Assembly (NCBI GenBank): GCA_038562555.1
Contig: JBCFBK010000041.1
Coordinates: forward strand, 1 to 52,872
From: JBCFBK01 sp038562555
GTDB lineage: Bacteria; Bacteroidota; Bacteroidia; Bacteroidales; Prolixibacteraceae
DNA length: 52,872 nt
Reading direction: 5' to 3'
Below the pieces are notes generated by a model. The model was not told the DNA's origin, made no database searches, and saw only the letters and a program-made list of their open reading frames with translations. Both the position numbers and the translations under genes were made by a program. The first letter of the stretch is position 1; each line of letters begins with the position of its first letter. Shown in pieces: positions 19,028-27,327 of the stretch.

Positions 19028-20009
19028 ATGAAGCATCTTACCATCATCGTCCCTGACGGACAGAACAATCTGAGCAGCATTGTCGGGGCCTACAAGATAT
19101 TTTCGAGGGCCAACGCTTACATGAAAGAGCGCGACAAAAAAGAAATATTTGAAATTCAATTGGCCGGTATTTCAAAAGAAGTGCAATTTTATGAAGGCTT
19201 GTTTACTGTAAAACCGCACGTCGACATTTCGGCGATAACAAAAACCAATCTTGTCATTATTCCTTCGTTGAACCATAACTACAACAATGCCGTGAAGGGG
19301 AACAAGCCACTGATTGATTGGATTGCAAAACAATATGAAGGCGGCGCTGAAATAGCCACGATATGTACCGGCGCATTTTTGCTGGCATCATCCGGTTTGC
19401 TGGACGGGAAAAGTTGCTCAACGCATTGGGCTGCTGCCGATAACTTCAGGCAAATGTTCCCGAAAGTGAATCTGCAAACCGATCAATTGATCACCGACGA
19501 AAATGGCATTTACACCAACGGAGGGGCTTATTCTTTTCTGAACCCTGATGATTTACCTGGTGGAGAAATATTATGACAGGCAGACAGCCATTTTTTGTGC
19601 CAAAGTTTTTCAGATCGAAATGGATCGGAAAAGCCAGTCGGCCTTTATCATTTTTAAAGGGCAGAAGTTGCATGGCGATGAACTGGTGAAAGAAGCACAA
19701 TCCTATATTGAAAATAACCTGCAGGAGAAAATTTCAGTAGGACATTTGTCCTCGATGCTCGCAGTCAGCAGGCGTAACTTTGACCGGAGGTTCATCAAGG
19801 CAACCGGAAATACCCCTGGCGAATATTCGCAGCGGGTGAAAATTGAATCTGCAAAAAAAGAATTTGAGACCAGCCGCAAAACCATTCATGAAGTCATGTA
19901 TCAAGTGGGCTATTCGGATGTAAAAGCGTTTCGGGAAGTATTCCGGAAGTATACCGGAATGTCGCCGCTGGAATACAAAGGCAAATACAACAGGGAAGCG
20001 ATGATTTAG
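19028..20009 (+). pseudogene. GlxA-like regulator (DJ-1/PfpI + AraC HTH) split by a +1 frameshift
   Basis: The first frame (from ATG 19028) encodes a DJ-1/PfpI-like domain: HLTIIVPDGQNNLSS at the start and TICTGAFLLASSGLLDGK with the nucleophile-elbow Cys. It runs off-frame after AYSFLN. The second frame continues the same protein: IYLVEKYYDRQTAIFCAKVF, then an AraC-type HTH (ISVGHLSSMLAVSRRNFDRRF and the second helix pair ending FRKYTGMSPLEYK). Removing one C from the CCC run at 19543-19545 restores the reading LNLMIYLVEKYY, which joins both halves. It is therefore one gene of about 327 codons with a single extra base, either a real mutation or a sequencing or assembly error. The ligand of these regulators is usually unknown. 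Confidence 0.85.
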
Positions 20010-20220
20010 CCGCTAACCTGGTTGAATCTGAGACAGATTCGCATACAAAGTAAGAGGAGACCTGCAGGGAACGCTGTACAAATCATTGTCATAATATTAT
20101 TCAGATCATTATAACGATTTAGTTTATATTGTTACTATAATTTGAATCATTTTATACAGATAATCTGAATCCAAATCAACAACTCTTTTATACAATAAGC
20201 TATAGGAATACATCCAATTT
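20010..20220. other. Gap with a small hairpin
   Basis: An inverted repeat GAATCTG-AGA-CAGATTC (20024-20040) lies 14 bp after the end of the GlxA-like gene; no T-run follows, so a terminator is uncertain. The rest is AT-rich with no visible gene. Confidence 0.4.
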
Positions 20221-20228
20221 AGCGACAC

Positions 20229-20271
20229 GGTGACAATTTTTTTGACAAGTACAGTTAAAAGATTAGACACA
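20229..20271 (+). promoter_or_regulatory. Upstream activator-like element, copy 1
   Basis: The left arm is 20229-20240 (GGTGACAATTTT), then a 19-nt spacer, then the right arm 20260-20271 (AGATTAGACACA). The arms are imperfect inverted repeats. Within it TGACAA occurs twice (20231-20236 and 20243-20248), 12 bp apart. The same layout recurs at 26775-26817. It ends exactly 51 nt before the sigma-54-like element at 20323, as a site for an NtrC-type activator would. Confidence 0.6.
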
Positions 20272-20322
20272 CCTTTCGTTGAAAGAAAGCACAAAACTAT
20301 AATAACCAGGTCTTTATAGTAG

Positions 20323-20337
20323 TGGCCCGGTTTCTGG
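20323..20337 (+). promoter_or_regulatory. Degenerate sigma-54-like -24/-12 element, copy 1
   Basis: TGG-CCCGGTTTCT-GG: GG at 20324-20325 and a second GG at 20336-20337, 10 nt apart. The sigma-54 consensus is GG-N10-GC, so the -12 half deviates by one base. The equivalent element of the second permease cluster (26869-26883) has a proper GC. Gene start is 123 nt further downstream. Confidence 0.4.
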
Positions 20338-20460
20338 ACATGGGGAGAAAAAAGAAATGACAAACGGCATTTCTAATCGCTAACCAGGGAATCAAAAGAA
20401 TGAAAAGGATGTATGATGGAAGCCCTTCGGTGTGAATGAAACATTTTTAAGACAAAAGTA

Positions 20461-22887
20461 ATGATCGGACACTACATCAAAATTGCATGGAGAAATCTGC
20501 TAAGGCAAAAAGCGCTGGCCCTGATTAATATTCTGGGATTGTCGATCGGACTTGCCTGTTTTTGCCTGTTTTTGCTTTATGCGGTCAATGAATTCGGATT
20601 CGATCGTTTTCATGCCAACGCTTTGCGCATATACCGGGTTTACAATTGGTGGAACTATAGTGACCGGCAGGGAATGGAACCCTCATCGACTACCCCGCTG
20701 GGGCCAGCGATGAAACAGGATTTCGCCGATATTGAGGATTTTGTCAGGATTACCGGCAGTGAAAAATTAATTCGCGTTGATAACCATGTTCAACGGATCA
20801 ATGTAACTTTTGCTGATCCGCAGTTGTTTTCTGTATTCACGTTTCCGTTAATTGAAGGGAATGAAACCACAGCGCTGCAAACCGAAAAAAGCATTGTCTT
20901 AACCCGTGAAAAGGCCCTGATGCTGTTTGGAAAAACGGATGTTGTCGGGAAAATCATAGAAATCAAAATGGAAGATCAGTTCGAACCATTTGAAATTGAG
21001 GCTGTGACAGACGATATACCGGCGAATTCAACCATCCGCTTTGATATTCTGGGGAATTTCGGATACATCTTAAATACGGATTACGGAAAAGCCAGCATGC
21101 AAAACTGGAATATGACCATCGGGATTTCAGTCTATGTATTACTCCGGGAAAACAGCAGTCTGATGGATGAGCCCGGTCGTCTCGCTGCCTTTTACGCAAA
21201 ATATTTTCCGGCTACGGCTGAGGAGAAAACCGGGACTTCAGTTCCTTCAAGTGGCTATGGACTTCAGCCATTGACCGATGTCCATACCAACGCGAAAATA
21301 GATCAGTGGGGCACGGTTAATTCCCGTAACATATGGATACTGATCGGCATTGCCGTTGGTATCTTGCTGATTGCCTGTGTTAATTTTGTAACGCTGGCGA
21401 TCAGCCGTTCCGCCAGCCGGCTAACAGAAGTCGGTATCCGGAAGGTCACAGGGAGCAGCAAACGTCAGCTGATTTACCAGTTCCTGTCCGAGTCTCTGCT
21501 GGTGAGCCTTCTTTCTGCTGTTCCGGGCCTCATTTTGGCTTATACCTTACTCCCGTTTTTCAACGAACTTTCCGGAAGATCATTGCCGCTTTCATTCAGT
21601 TTGTATCCTCAGCTATGGGTCATTCTTGCCGGGGTTATTCTTTTAACCGGGACATTGTCCGGTATTTATCCGGCAATGGTCATATCGGGCTTTAAGCCTT
21701 CTGCTGTTATGAAAACGAATCTCCGGTTCTCGGGATCGAATCTCTTTACCCGTTCGCTTGTCTCCTTCCAGTTTGTGCTTTCCATCGGATTGATCGTTTC
21801 CGTCATTGTTATCCTCCGGCAACTTTCATTCATGCAGACAAAAGACCTTGGATTTGACAAAGAAAACGTGATCATGGTCGGCGCACAAGGGATTGATGTC
21901 AGAAAGGACTACCCGGTTTTTAAACAAAGCCTCGAAGCGGAAAGCAGCATAATGGGCGTTGCCGCGTCCTATATGGGACTTGGAAGCGGAGAAGGCCAGT
22001 TGGGAAGGAGATATCAGTTTGAAAGCAGGGAGGAGGCAGTTATCGAGTATCCGGTCGATCCGGAATTCCTGAACGTAATGAAAATAGACCTGATTGCGGG
22101 ACGGAACTTTGATCCGGAAATAGGATCAGACAGGGTCCATTCGGTCATCGTAAATGAATCGCTGGTAAAAAGTATACTGGGACTTACTCCTGAAACGGCT
22201 CTGGGAAAAGAATTCACTGACATAGGGAGAGCCGGAAACGAAAATGAAAAGTCGGTCAAAACGATCATCGGTGTATCCAAAAACATCAACTTCGAAGACC
22301 TGACCCGAACTGTTCGTGCACAAATGTTTCTGTGCCCGGCGGATTTGAGGCCCAATGCAATTTTTGTACGGATCCACCCGGGAGATCCTTCAAAAGCGGT
22401 TGCTGCAGTAACAGAGGCGTGGAACAGAATAGCTCCCGGTTTGCCCGTTGAATACCGTTTTCTGGATCAGAAATTTGATGATTTCTACAAAAAGGAAACG
22501 AGATGGAGCCATATTGTCTCCTGGGCTGGCGGCATCTGTATTTTTCTGGCCTGCATGGGTTTAATGGGACTGAGCTCGCTCGCCGTTATTAACCGTTCAA
22601 CCGAGATTGGCATCCGTAAAGTAAACGGAGCACGCGTTTCCGAGGTGATGATCATGCTCAGCAAAGAATTTGTGAAAGGAGTGGTCATTGCCTTTGTGAT
22701 CGCCTCGCCCATTGCTTTGTATGTCATGCATAAGTGGCTGGAAAATTTTGCCTATAAAACCGACCTGAGCTGGTGGATCTTTGTCCTGGCCGGCGTGCTT
22801 GCTTTGGGAATTGCGTTGCTCACGGTGAGCTGGCAAAGCTGGAAAGCGGCAACACGTAACCCGGTAGAAGCCTTGCGGTATGATTGA
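20461..22887 (+). CDS. FtsX/MacB-type ABC transporter permease (808 aa)
   Basis: A double-length FtsX-type permease: TM1 at about residues 20-42, a MacB-type periplasmic domain, TM2-4 at about 291-410, TM5 at about 435-458, a second periplasmic domain, and TM6-8 at about 686-708, 740-760 and 770-795. The EIGIRKVNGARVSEV motif before TM7 is the FtsX coupling segment. It likely forms an inner-membrane efflux or mechanotransmission complex with an ATPase that is not encoded here. A partial copy of its codons ~476-603 lies at 26317-26690. The last ~40 residues (WWIF..SWQSWKAATRNPVEALRY) are nearly identical to three other permeases downstream. The upstream region carries the sigma-54-like control element. 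Confidence 0.92.
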   Translation: MIGHYIKIAWRNLLRQKALALINILGLSIGLACFCLFLLYAVNEFGFDRFHANALRIYRVYNWWNYSDRQGMEPSSTTPLGPAMKQDFADIEDFVRITGSEKLIRVDNHVQRINVTFADPQLFSVFTFPLIEGNETTALQTEKSIVLTREKALMLFGKTDVVGKIIEIKMEDQFEPFEIEAVTDDIPANSTIRFDILGNFGYILNTDYGKASMQNWNMTIGISVYVLLRENSSLMDEPGRLAAFYAKYFPATAEEKTGTSVPSSGYGLQPLTDVHTNAKIDQWGTVNSRNIWILIGIAVGILLIACVNFVTLAISRSASRLTEVGIRKVTGSSKRQLIYQFLSESLLVSLLSAVPGLILAYTLLPFFNELSGRSLPLSFSLYPQLWVILAGVILLTGTLSGIYPAMVISGFKPSAVMKTNLRFSGSNLFTRSLVSFQFVLSIGLIVSVIVILRQLSFMQTKDLGFDKENVIMVGAQGIDVRKDYPVFKQSLEAESSIMGVAASYMGLGSGEGQLGRRYQFESREEAVIEYPVDPEFLNVMKIDLIAGRNFDPEIGSDRVHSVIVNESLVKSILGLTPETALGKEFTDIGRAGNENEKSVKTIIGVSKNINFEDLTRTVRAQMFLCPADLRPNAIFVRIHPGDPSKAVAAVTEAWNRIAPGLPVEYRFLDQKFDDFYKKETRWSHIVSWAGGICIFLACMGLMGLSSLAVINRSTEIGIRKVNGARVSEVMIMLSKEFVKGVVIAFVIASPIALYVMHKWLENFAYKTDLSWWIFVLAGVLALGIALLTVSWQSWKAATRNPVEALRYD

Positions 22888-23069
22888 ACAGACAGGACAG
22901 TAATGCTATTTTGAGAATTATACCATATCGGTGGAAATTAAAAGGAACTGCTTAAAAATCAGCAGCATTTAATGATTGGTTGAGAATATCGGGATAGTTA
23001 TATGTTGTAGTAAACATGGTTTCTTTTCATTATCTCTTTTACAATATTCGGTCCCCTAGCGAAACCCCC
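22888..23069. other. Intergenic stretch after permease 1
   Basis: AT-rich sequence with no visible gene. A candidate promoter for the next operon follows it at 23070-23099. Confidence 0.4.
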
Positions 23070-23099
23070 TTGTACCGCTTTAAGAGTATAATATCTGTG
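23070..23099 (+). promoter_or_regulatory. Candidate promoter of the protease operon
   Basis: TTG at 23070-23072, a 19-nt spacer, then TATCTGTG at 23092-23099, one mismatch from TAnnTTTG. The spacing suits the Bacteroidota primary sigma factor. The start codon at 23203 lies about 100 nt downstream, and that leader contains a 5-bp hairpin (GCCGT/ACGGC, 23164-23178). Confidence 0.45.
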
Positions 23100-23202
23100 C
23101 ACGAGCTTATAAATAAAGCGGATATGCTTAAACTAACAATGACATTGTGTGTTTTTATGTTTGGCCGTATCAAACGGCTTAACTAAACTATAAACAAAAC
23201 AC

Positions 23203-23805
23203 ATGGAAAAAGCAGCTGCAATATTTGGAGGAGCAGGTTTAGGAGTTTTAATAGGTCTTTTAATAGGCATGTCCACATCAGGTACAGTGGGAGTTGTAAT
23301 CGGGGCGCTCTCCGCGGTTTTATTAGTTTTATTAGGTTTCAAGGAAAATGGTGATTCAAACGTACACGCTGTGAGGGTGGGAGCATTCGGTATTTTTTGT
23401 GCCGCGGCAATCCTGGTTGGCCTTTATCTTAGAGCAAATAATACATTCACACCTTCGATAACATCTGAAATTAACAGGTGGACGGCAGATAGCCTGTTTA
23501 CCCTGGAGGAAGCTAAGAGATACGTTTTATACGACCGGTTTGGATTTATACCTGAAGGAGCAGCGATAGATACGGCAAAACAAACGGAAAGGGTATTAAC
23601 ACAACTTTATGGTACTGAAATTTCCATTTCTGATTGTGAAAAGGTAAAAGGATATCAAAATTTCCCAATCGGGAATGAACTTAAAGCATATGAGCGGTTA
23701 GGAGGAATTTGGGAGAAAGTATCGCGGGCAGTGTCTCAAAATGTTGAACCTGCTGATCAAAAGGAAACGCTGCATCTGATAAGAAAATGTTTGTGCGATG
23801 AATAA
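23203..23805 (+). CDS. Membrane protein of unknown function (three TM segments)
   Basis: A 200-residue protein I do not recognise. Two glycine-rich hydrophobic segments (about residues 5-23 and 27-45; GGAGLGVLIGLLIGM and GTVGVVIGALSAVLLVLLG) form a hairpin, and a third TM lies at about 59-76 (VGAFGIFCAAAILVGLYLR). The remaining ~120 residues are soluble and mostly helical, with two late Cys residues (in ISDCEK and RKCLCDE). It overlaps the protease gene by 8 bp, so translation is coupled and the two products probably act together at the inner membrane. Confidence 0.75.
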   Translation: MEKAAAIFGGAGLGVLIGLLIGMSTSGTVGVVIGALSAVLLVLLGFKENGDSNVHAVRVGAFGIFCAAAILVGLYLRANNTFTPSITSEINRWTADSLFTLEEAKRYVLYDRFGFIPEGAAIDTAKQTERVLTQLYGTEISISDCEKVKGYQNFPIGNELKAYERLGGIWEKVSRAVSQNVEPADQKETLHLIRKCLCDE

Positions 23806-25321
23806 AATAAACCTCAGAATTTCAATTCTCTGCATCGTTGGTCTGTTTTTTGGATCAGCTGTGGCACAGCCTTCCAGAGCAACGATCGACCGATTTCAAA
23901 GTGCCGTCGTAAGAGTGGAAAGCGGGAACCGGGTAGGGAGCGGATTTTTATGGAATGACAGTAAATGGGTGGTCACTACACTACATCTGATTGCAGATAA
24001 AAATGACATTGAAATCACGCTGTCCAACGATGTTCAGGATGCAAAAGTAGTAAGAGTGCTGAAGGAGTATGACCTTGTGCTTCTTGAACTTGTGTCATCT
24101 GCAACTGCTTTGACAGTTCTTTCTGATATTAACAGCAACCCGGAATTGAATTTGAACTTGTATACCATGGGATACAACGGGAGGGGAAATCTTAATTCCA
24201 TCATTGACCGTACATTACGGCTTGGATATAACAGCAACGGCAAACTTGAAGGATTGTTGCCAAAGAAAGTAAAGGATGCACTTGCGTCCTGCAGAAGACC
24301 CAGCCCGGACATCGAGATCCTGTATCTGGATGGTTCCTTACTGCCGGGATTCTCCGGTTCGCCAATCATTGACAATACAGGACGACTTGTCGGTATCGCT
24401 GACGGAGGCCTGGAAGAAGGCGCCAGTTCCATAAGCTGGGGGATCAGTGCAAACAAACTTCATGTTCTGGTGAACTCCAATGAAGCATTTCCAAACTTTA
24501 TTTCATGTGACGATTCGAACGTTACTTTCTCTGCTGAAAACTTATTGGATGACCAGAATGTTGATCACCTGGAATTTGGACAATTCAAATTTTTTAAAAC
24601 GAAGGTGAGGTCGGTACAGCAAATGATGTATACGATCGATGACCCTCTGGGGCTGCAACAGTTGATCAATCTTTATTCAATGGATAATAACATCAATTAT
24701 CTGCAATTTAAATATGATATTTACGAGGACATTTATACAGGAATCACTTTTTGCGTTCCTGAAGGGACAGATTTGAATGTTGAGGGTGGTTTGATTATGG
24801 CTGAGTTTCCCGGAACTGATTTTAAATATATTGCATGGCCAAAAACTGTAACTGACACTCACCCCGACCCCCTGTACCGATATACACCAAGCGCTTTACA
24901 ATTTCAGCAGAAGATCATCGACCGGGATCAGGGAAGACTGACTTATCAGCAGGATTTCCGGTTAAGTTATACCACTCCAATAGTAAGACCTGATGGAATA
25001 ACGGTTAACAGGGTCGCTTACAGGGGATTTTCTTCATATTTGAATCCGTATAATCAGCCTGTATTTGTTCCTGAAACATTCTCGTTTCAGACCCATGTGG
25101 CAAAAGGCAATATCTATTTTGGAGCGGCGGCGCTGAATGAAGCCAGTACGGAACAGGCAACGAATGATCTTGTTTCATGTATTAACTCGGGACAATGTGG
25201 ACGTTCAGACCCTGGTTCCGTTTGCGCAGAAATATGTGAAAACTATAGACTCTTTTCAAAGTTGGTGATCGGAGTTCATATGNNNNNNNNNNGTGGCTTT
25301 TCGAATAATCATAACAGATAG
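23798..25321 (+). CDS. Secreted trypsin-like serine protease (3' end crosses an assembly gap)
   Basis: A signal peptide (about residues 1-23, ending AVAQP) precedes a chymotrypsin-fold domain. His63 (TTLHLIA), Asp92 (EYDLVLLEL) and Ser186 (PGFSGSPIID) give a full catalytic triad; GSGFLWNDSKWVVTT before the His is the usual strand. About 270 further residues form a beta-rich C-terminal region with no repeat or PDZ domain that I recognise. Ten Ns at 25283-25292 lie near the end, so residues after VIGVHM and the stop at 25321 are not reliable. The second gene of a four-gene operon. It may be a periplasmic regulatory or toxin-like protease; the target is unknown. Confidence 0.8.
   Translation: MNKINLRISILCIVGLFFGSAVAQPSRATIDRFQSAVVRVESGNRVGSGFLWNDSKWVVTTLHLIADKNDIEITLSNDVQDAKVVRVLKEYDLVLLELVSSATALTVLSDINSNPELNLNLYTMGYNGRGNLNSIIDRTLRLGYNSNGKLEGLLPKKVKDALASCRRPSPDIEILYLDGSLLPGFSGSPIIDNTGRLVGIADGGLEEGASSISWGISANKLHVLVNSNEAFPNFISCDDSNVTFSAENLLDDQNVDHLEFGQFKFFKTKVRSVQQMMYTIDDPLGLQQLINLYSMDNNINYLQFKYDIYEDIYTGITFCVPEGTDLNVEGGLIMAEFPGTDFKYIAWPKTVTDTHPDPLYRYTPSALQFQQKIIDRDQGRLTYQQDFRLSYTTPIVRPDGITVNRVAYRGFSSYLNPYNQPVFVPETFSFQTHVAKGNIYFGAAALNEASTEQATNDLVSCINSGQCGRSDPGSVCAEICENYRLFSKLVIGVHMXXXXGFSNNHNR
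25283..25292. other. Assembly gap (10 N)
   Basis: Ten consecutive Ns, probably a scaffold join. The true gap length is unknown and it falls inside the end of the protease gene. Confidence 0.99.
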
Positions 25322-25325
25322 AAAA

Positions 25326-26027
25326 ATGAAGACGACCTGTGTATTGGCAATGTTTTCCATTCTTTCAGCGTGTGCTTCAATTCCCAGGGAAACCGTCACA
25401 TTATCCCAAACATTGGGAGACGATCTGGAGGTTTTGCATCAGGCTCACCGTAAGATCATAGAGGTACATTTTGGAAAAATAAAAGATGATATTCATTCAT
25501 TTATCGATGACACTTATGCTCCTTTTATCATCCATTATGTTTTGAAGAAGGAATTACAGGCTTACCAAAACGGCGAACCGTCTTTGTACACGACAATTGA
25601 AGTTGCAGGGCAAAAAGGAGGAAAGCAGGAGATGGAAGCTGCCTTAAATGAAATGTCTGATTTTCAAATTGCTGCAAGGAAACAGGTGGAAAGTAAAAGA
25701 AATGAATTATTGTTACCGGTAATTAACCAGGAGGCTGAAATTATCAGGGCAGTTGACCGGTCATATGAAAATGCGATTTACGCCAATGCTACTATTACCG
25801 GATATTTACAGTCGGTACGAAACGTAAAAGGAGCACAACAAGAGGCTCTTTCAATGATCGGATTAAACGGAGCGGATACCTTGACTACCAACACCTTGGT
25901 GAAGGTATCCAATTTGGTGGCGGAGGCTGTAAAAAAAGGAAAAGAAATAGATATTCGGAGTGAAGATGCCTATATGCAATTAGAAAGTATCTCCAACCGG
26001 ATAAAAGAAATAACCAACGAAAAATAA
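25326..26027 (+). CDS. Lipoprotein of unknown function, mostly helical
   Basis: The chosen start (25326) gives a classic lipoprotein signal, MKTTCVLAMFSILSAC with lipid Cys16. An earlier GTG just after the N gap would add 11 residues and is less likely. The mature ~218 residues are predicted by eye to be alpha-helical, with heptad-like stretches such as QIAARKQVESKRNELLLPVI and VSNLVAEAVKKGKEIDI. No catalytic motif is seen. It is 6 bp upstream of the next small gene and belongs to the protease operon. It may be a periplasmic partner or substrate of the protease; no family is recognised. Confidence 0.7.
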   Translation: MKTTCVLAMFSILSACASIPRETVTLSQTLGDDLEVLHQAHRKIIEVHFGKIKDDIHSFIDDTYAPFIIHYVLKKELQAYQNGEPSLYTTIEVAGQKGGKQEMEAALNEMSDFQIAARKQVESKRNELLLPVINQEAEIIRAVDRSYENAIYANATITGYLQSVRNVKGAQQEALSMIGLNGADTLTTNTLVKVSNLVAEAVKKGKEIDIRSEDAYMQLESISNRIKEITNEK

Positions 26028-26033
26028 CCAGAA

Positions 26034-26318
26034 ATGCGGAAAAACAGATTTGACGATTTATTTGCAGAAGCTGACGCAGCCTTTAATGGCACATATAAGA
26101 ATGAACTAAACAGTTTAGTTGGCCTGTCAAAAGAGGAAATTGATTCTGTGACTCCAGGAACTTCCGACTTAAAGACGTATTCCATACTTGTTAAAGTCGT
26201 TGAAAAAGCTTCAAAAGACAATTTAGCTCAGGCTCAGTTGGTTGAGAACATCAAAGCATTGGGCGATGTCGCCATTGGCATTGCTAAAAAAGTTCCGCAG
26301 TTTGCAGCGTTGTTGTAA
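26034..26318 (+). CDS. Small helical protein of unknown function (94 aa)
   Basis: A short, charged, mainly helical protein with no signal peptide and no recognised motif; the segment LVKVVEKASKDNLAQAQLVENI is amphipathic. It starts 6 bp after the lipoprotein gene and ends in the operon. Its stop codon (26316-26318) lies exactly where homology to the permease remnant begins, so its natural 3' end may have been altered by the rearrangement that placed the remnant there. Confidence 0.6.
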   Translation: MRKNRFDDLFAEADAAFNGTYKNELNSLVGLSKEEIDSVTPGTSDLKTYSILVKVVEKASKDNLAQAQLVENIKALGDVAIGIAKKVPQFAALL

Positions 26319-26690
26319 TCGACGTCAAAAAGAACTACCCACACCCTCGAAGCAAAAAGCAGCGTAATGGGTGTCACCGCGTCCTATATGGGACTTGGAA
26401 GCGGAGAAGGCGAGCTGGGAAGGAGATATCAGTTTGAGAACAGGGAGGAGGCAGTTATTGAGTATCCGGTTGATCCGGAATTCCTGAAAGTAATGAAAAT
26501 AGACCTGGTTGCCGGACGGAACTTTGATCCGGAAATAGGATCAGATACCGTTCATTCGGTCATTGTAATGGACCGCTGGCAAAAAGTATACCGGGACTCA
26601 CTCCTGAAACCGCTCTGGTGAAAGAATTCACTGACTTAGGGAAAGCCGGAAACAAAAATGAAAAGTCCGTCAAAACGACGGTGTTATGTA
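26317..26690 (+). pseudogene. Remnant of an FtsX-type permease gene
   Basis: The DNA closely matches the middle of the permease gene at 20461-22887 (about 21890-22270, codons ~476-603). Shared text includes TCCTATATGGGACTTGGAAG, GAGGAGGCAGTTAT and AACTTTGATCCGGAAATAGG. There is no 5' or 3' end, an internal deletion near 26342 and frame breaks at about 26570-26620. It is a decayed partial copy left by duplication or recombination. Confidence 0.85.
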
Positions 26691-26774
26691 GATAAATTTG
26701 AACCGGGATCAATACCTTTCTTCAAACGTATACCACGTCACTACCAGATGGACTATACCCAAACGTAGCAACAT

Positions 26775-26817
26775 AGTGACAAATCTTTTGACAAACACCG
26801 TTAACAGATTAGACACT
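26775..26817 (+). promoter_or_regulatory. Upstream activator-like element, copy 2
   Basis: Left arm AGTGACAAATCT (26775-26786), 19-nt spacer, right arm AGATTAGACACT (26806-26817). The arms are inverted repeats matching at 10 of 12 positions. TGACAA occurs at 26777-26782 and 26789-26794. It ends exactly 51 nt before the sigma-54-like element at 26869, the same distance as in copy 1. Confidence 0.65.
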
Positions 26818-26868
26818 TTTTGAATGAGTTTATTATATATTATCCTGTATTTAAGCTGTTTACGCCAA

Positions 26869-26883
26869 TGGTATGATTCCTGC
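26869..26883 (+). promoter_or_regulatory. Sigma-54 (RpoN)-type -24/-12 promoter
   Basis: TGG-TATGATTCCT-GC: GG at 26870-26871 and GC at 26882-26883, the required GG-N10-GC. The rest is close to TGGCACG-N4-TTGCT. The start of the broken first permease gene is 38 nt downstream and the rest of the cluster follows on the same strand. Confidence 0.6.
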
Positions 26884-26921
26884 TCATGCCAAAATGAAAA
26901 TTGGGAAAGACATAAAAGAAT

Positions 26922-27294
26922 ATGCTAAAAAATTATTTCATTACGGCAATACGACATTTGCGAAAAAATAGAGGAACGACTTTTATCAATATTGCGGGGC
27001 TGGCATTGGGCATCGCAAGCCTGTTGATCATCCTGATCATGGTGCGCTATGAGTTGATTTTTAAACGCTTTCATAGTGACACTGACCGTATCTACCGGAT
27101 TGTAGAGCAGTTTCCGGTAGACGGAGAAACTTACTACAGTTCGGCAGTAGCTTATCCTCTGCCCGAAGCTGTTAAAACGTCCCTCGCCTCGGCACAGCAG
27201 CTAACAGCTTGCAGGATGAAGGGGGCTCACAGTAAGCTGGCAAAGCTGGAAAGCGGCAACACGTAACCCGGTAGAAGCCTTGCGGTATGAGTAA
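26922..27294 (+). pseudogene. Internally deleted FtsX-type permease gene
   Basis: The first ~100 codons encode a normal permease N-terminus: LKNYFITAIRHLRKNRGTTF, TM1 GLALGIASLLIILIM and DTDRIYRIVEQFP. At about 27215-27229 the sequence jumps to the last 21 codons shared by the neighbouring permeases, out of frame; read in the other frame this gives SWQSWKAATRNPVEALRYE and a stop at 27292-27294. Around 700 codons are missing. The gene is first behind the sigma-54-like promoter and so is transcribed as a leader, but its ~114-residue product would be non-functional. Confidence 0.88.
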
Positions 27295-27327
27295 ATTTGT
27301 TCTTAATGCAGCATTAAAACTAAAACA

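Noticed and set aside
22700..22890. The shared permease 3' ends as an insertion-sequence repeat
   Set aside because: They are in-frame coding sequence of homologous genes and have no terminal repeats or transposase.
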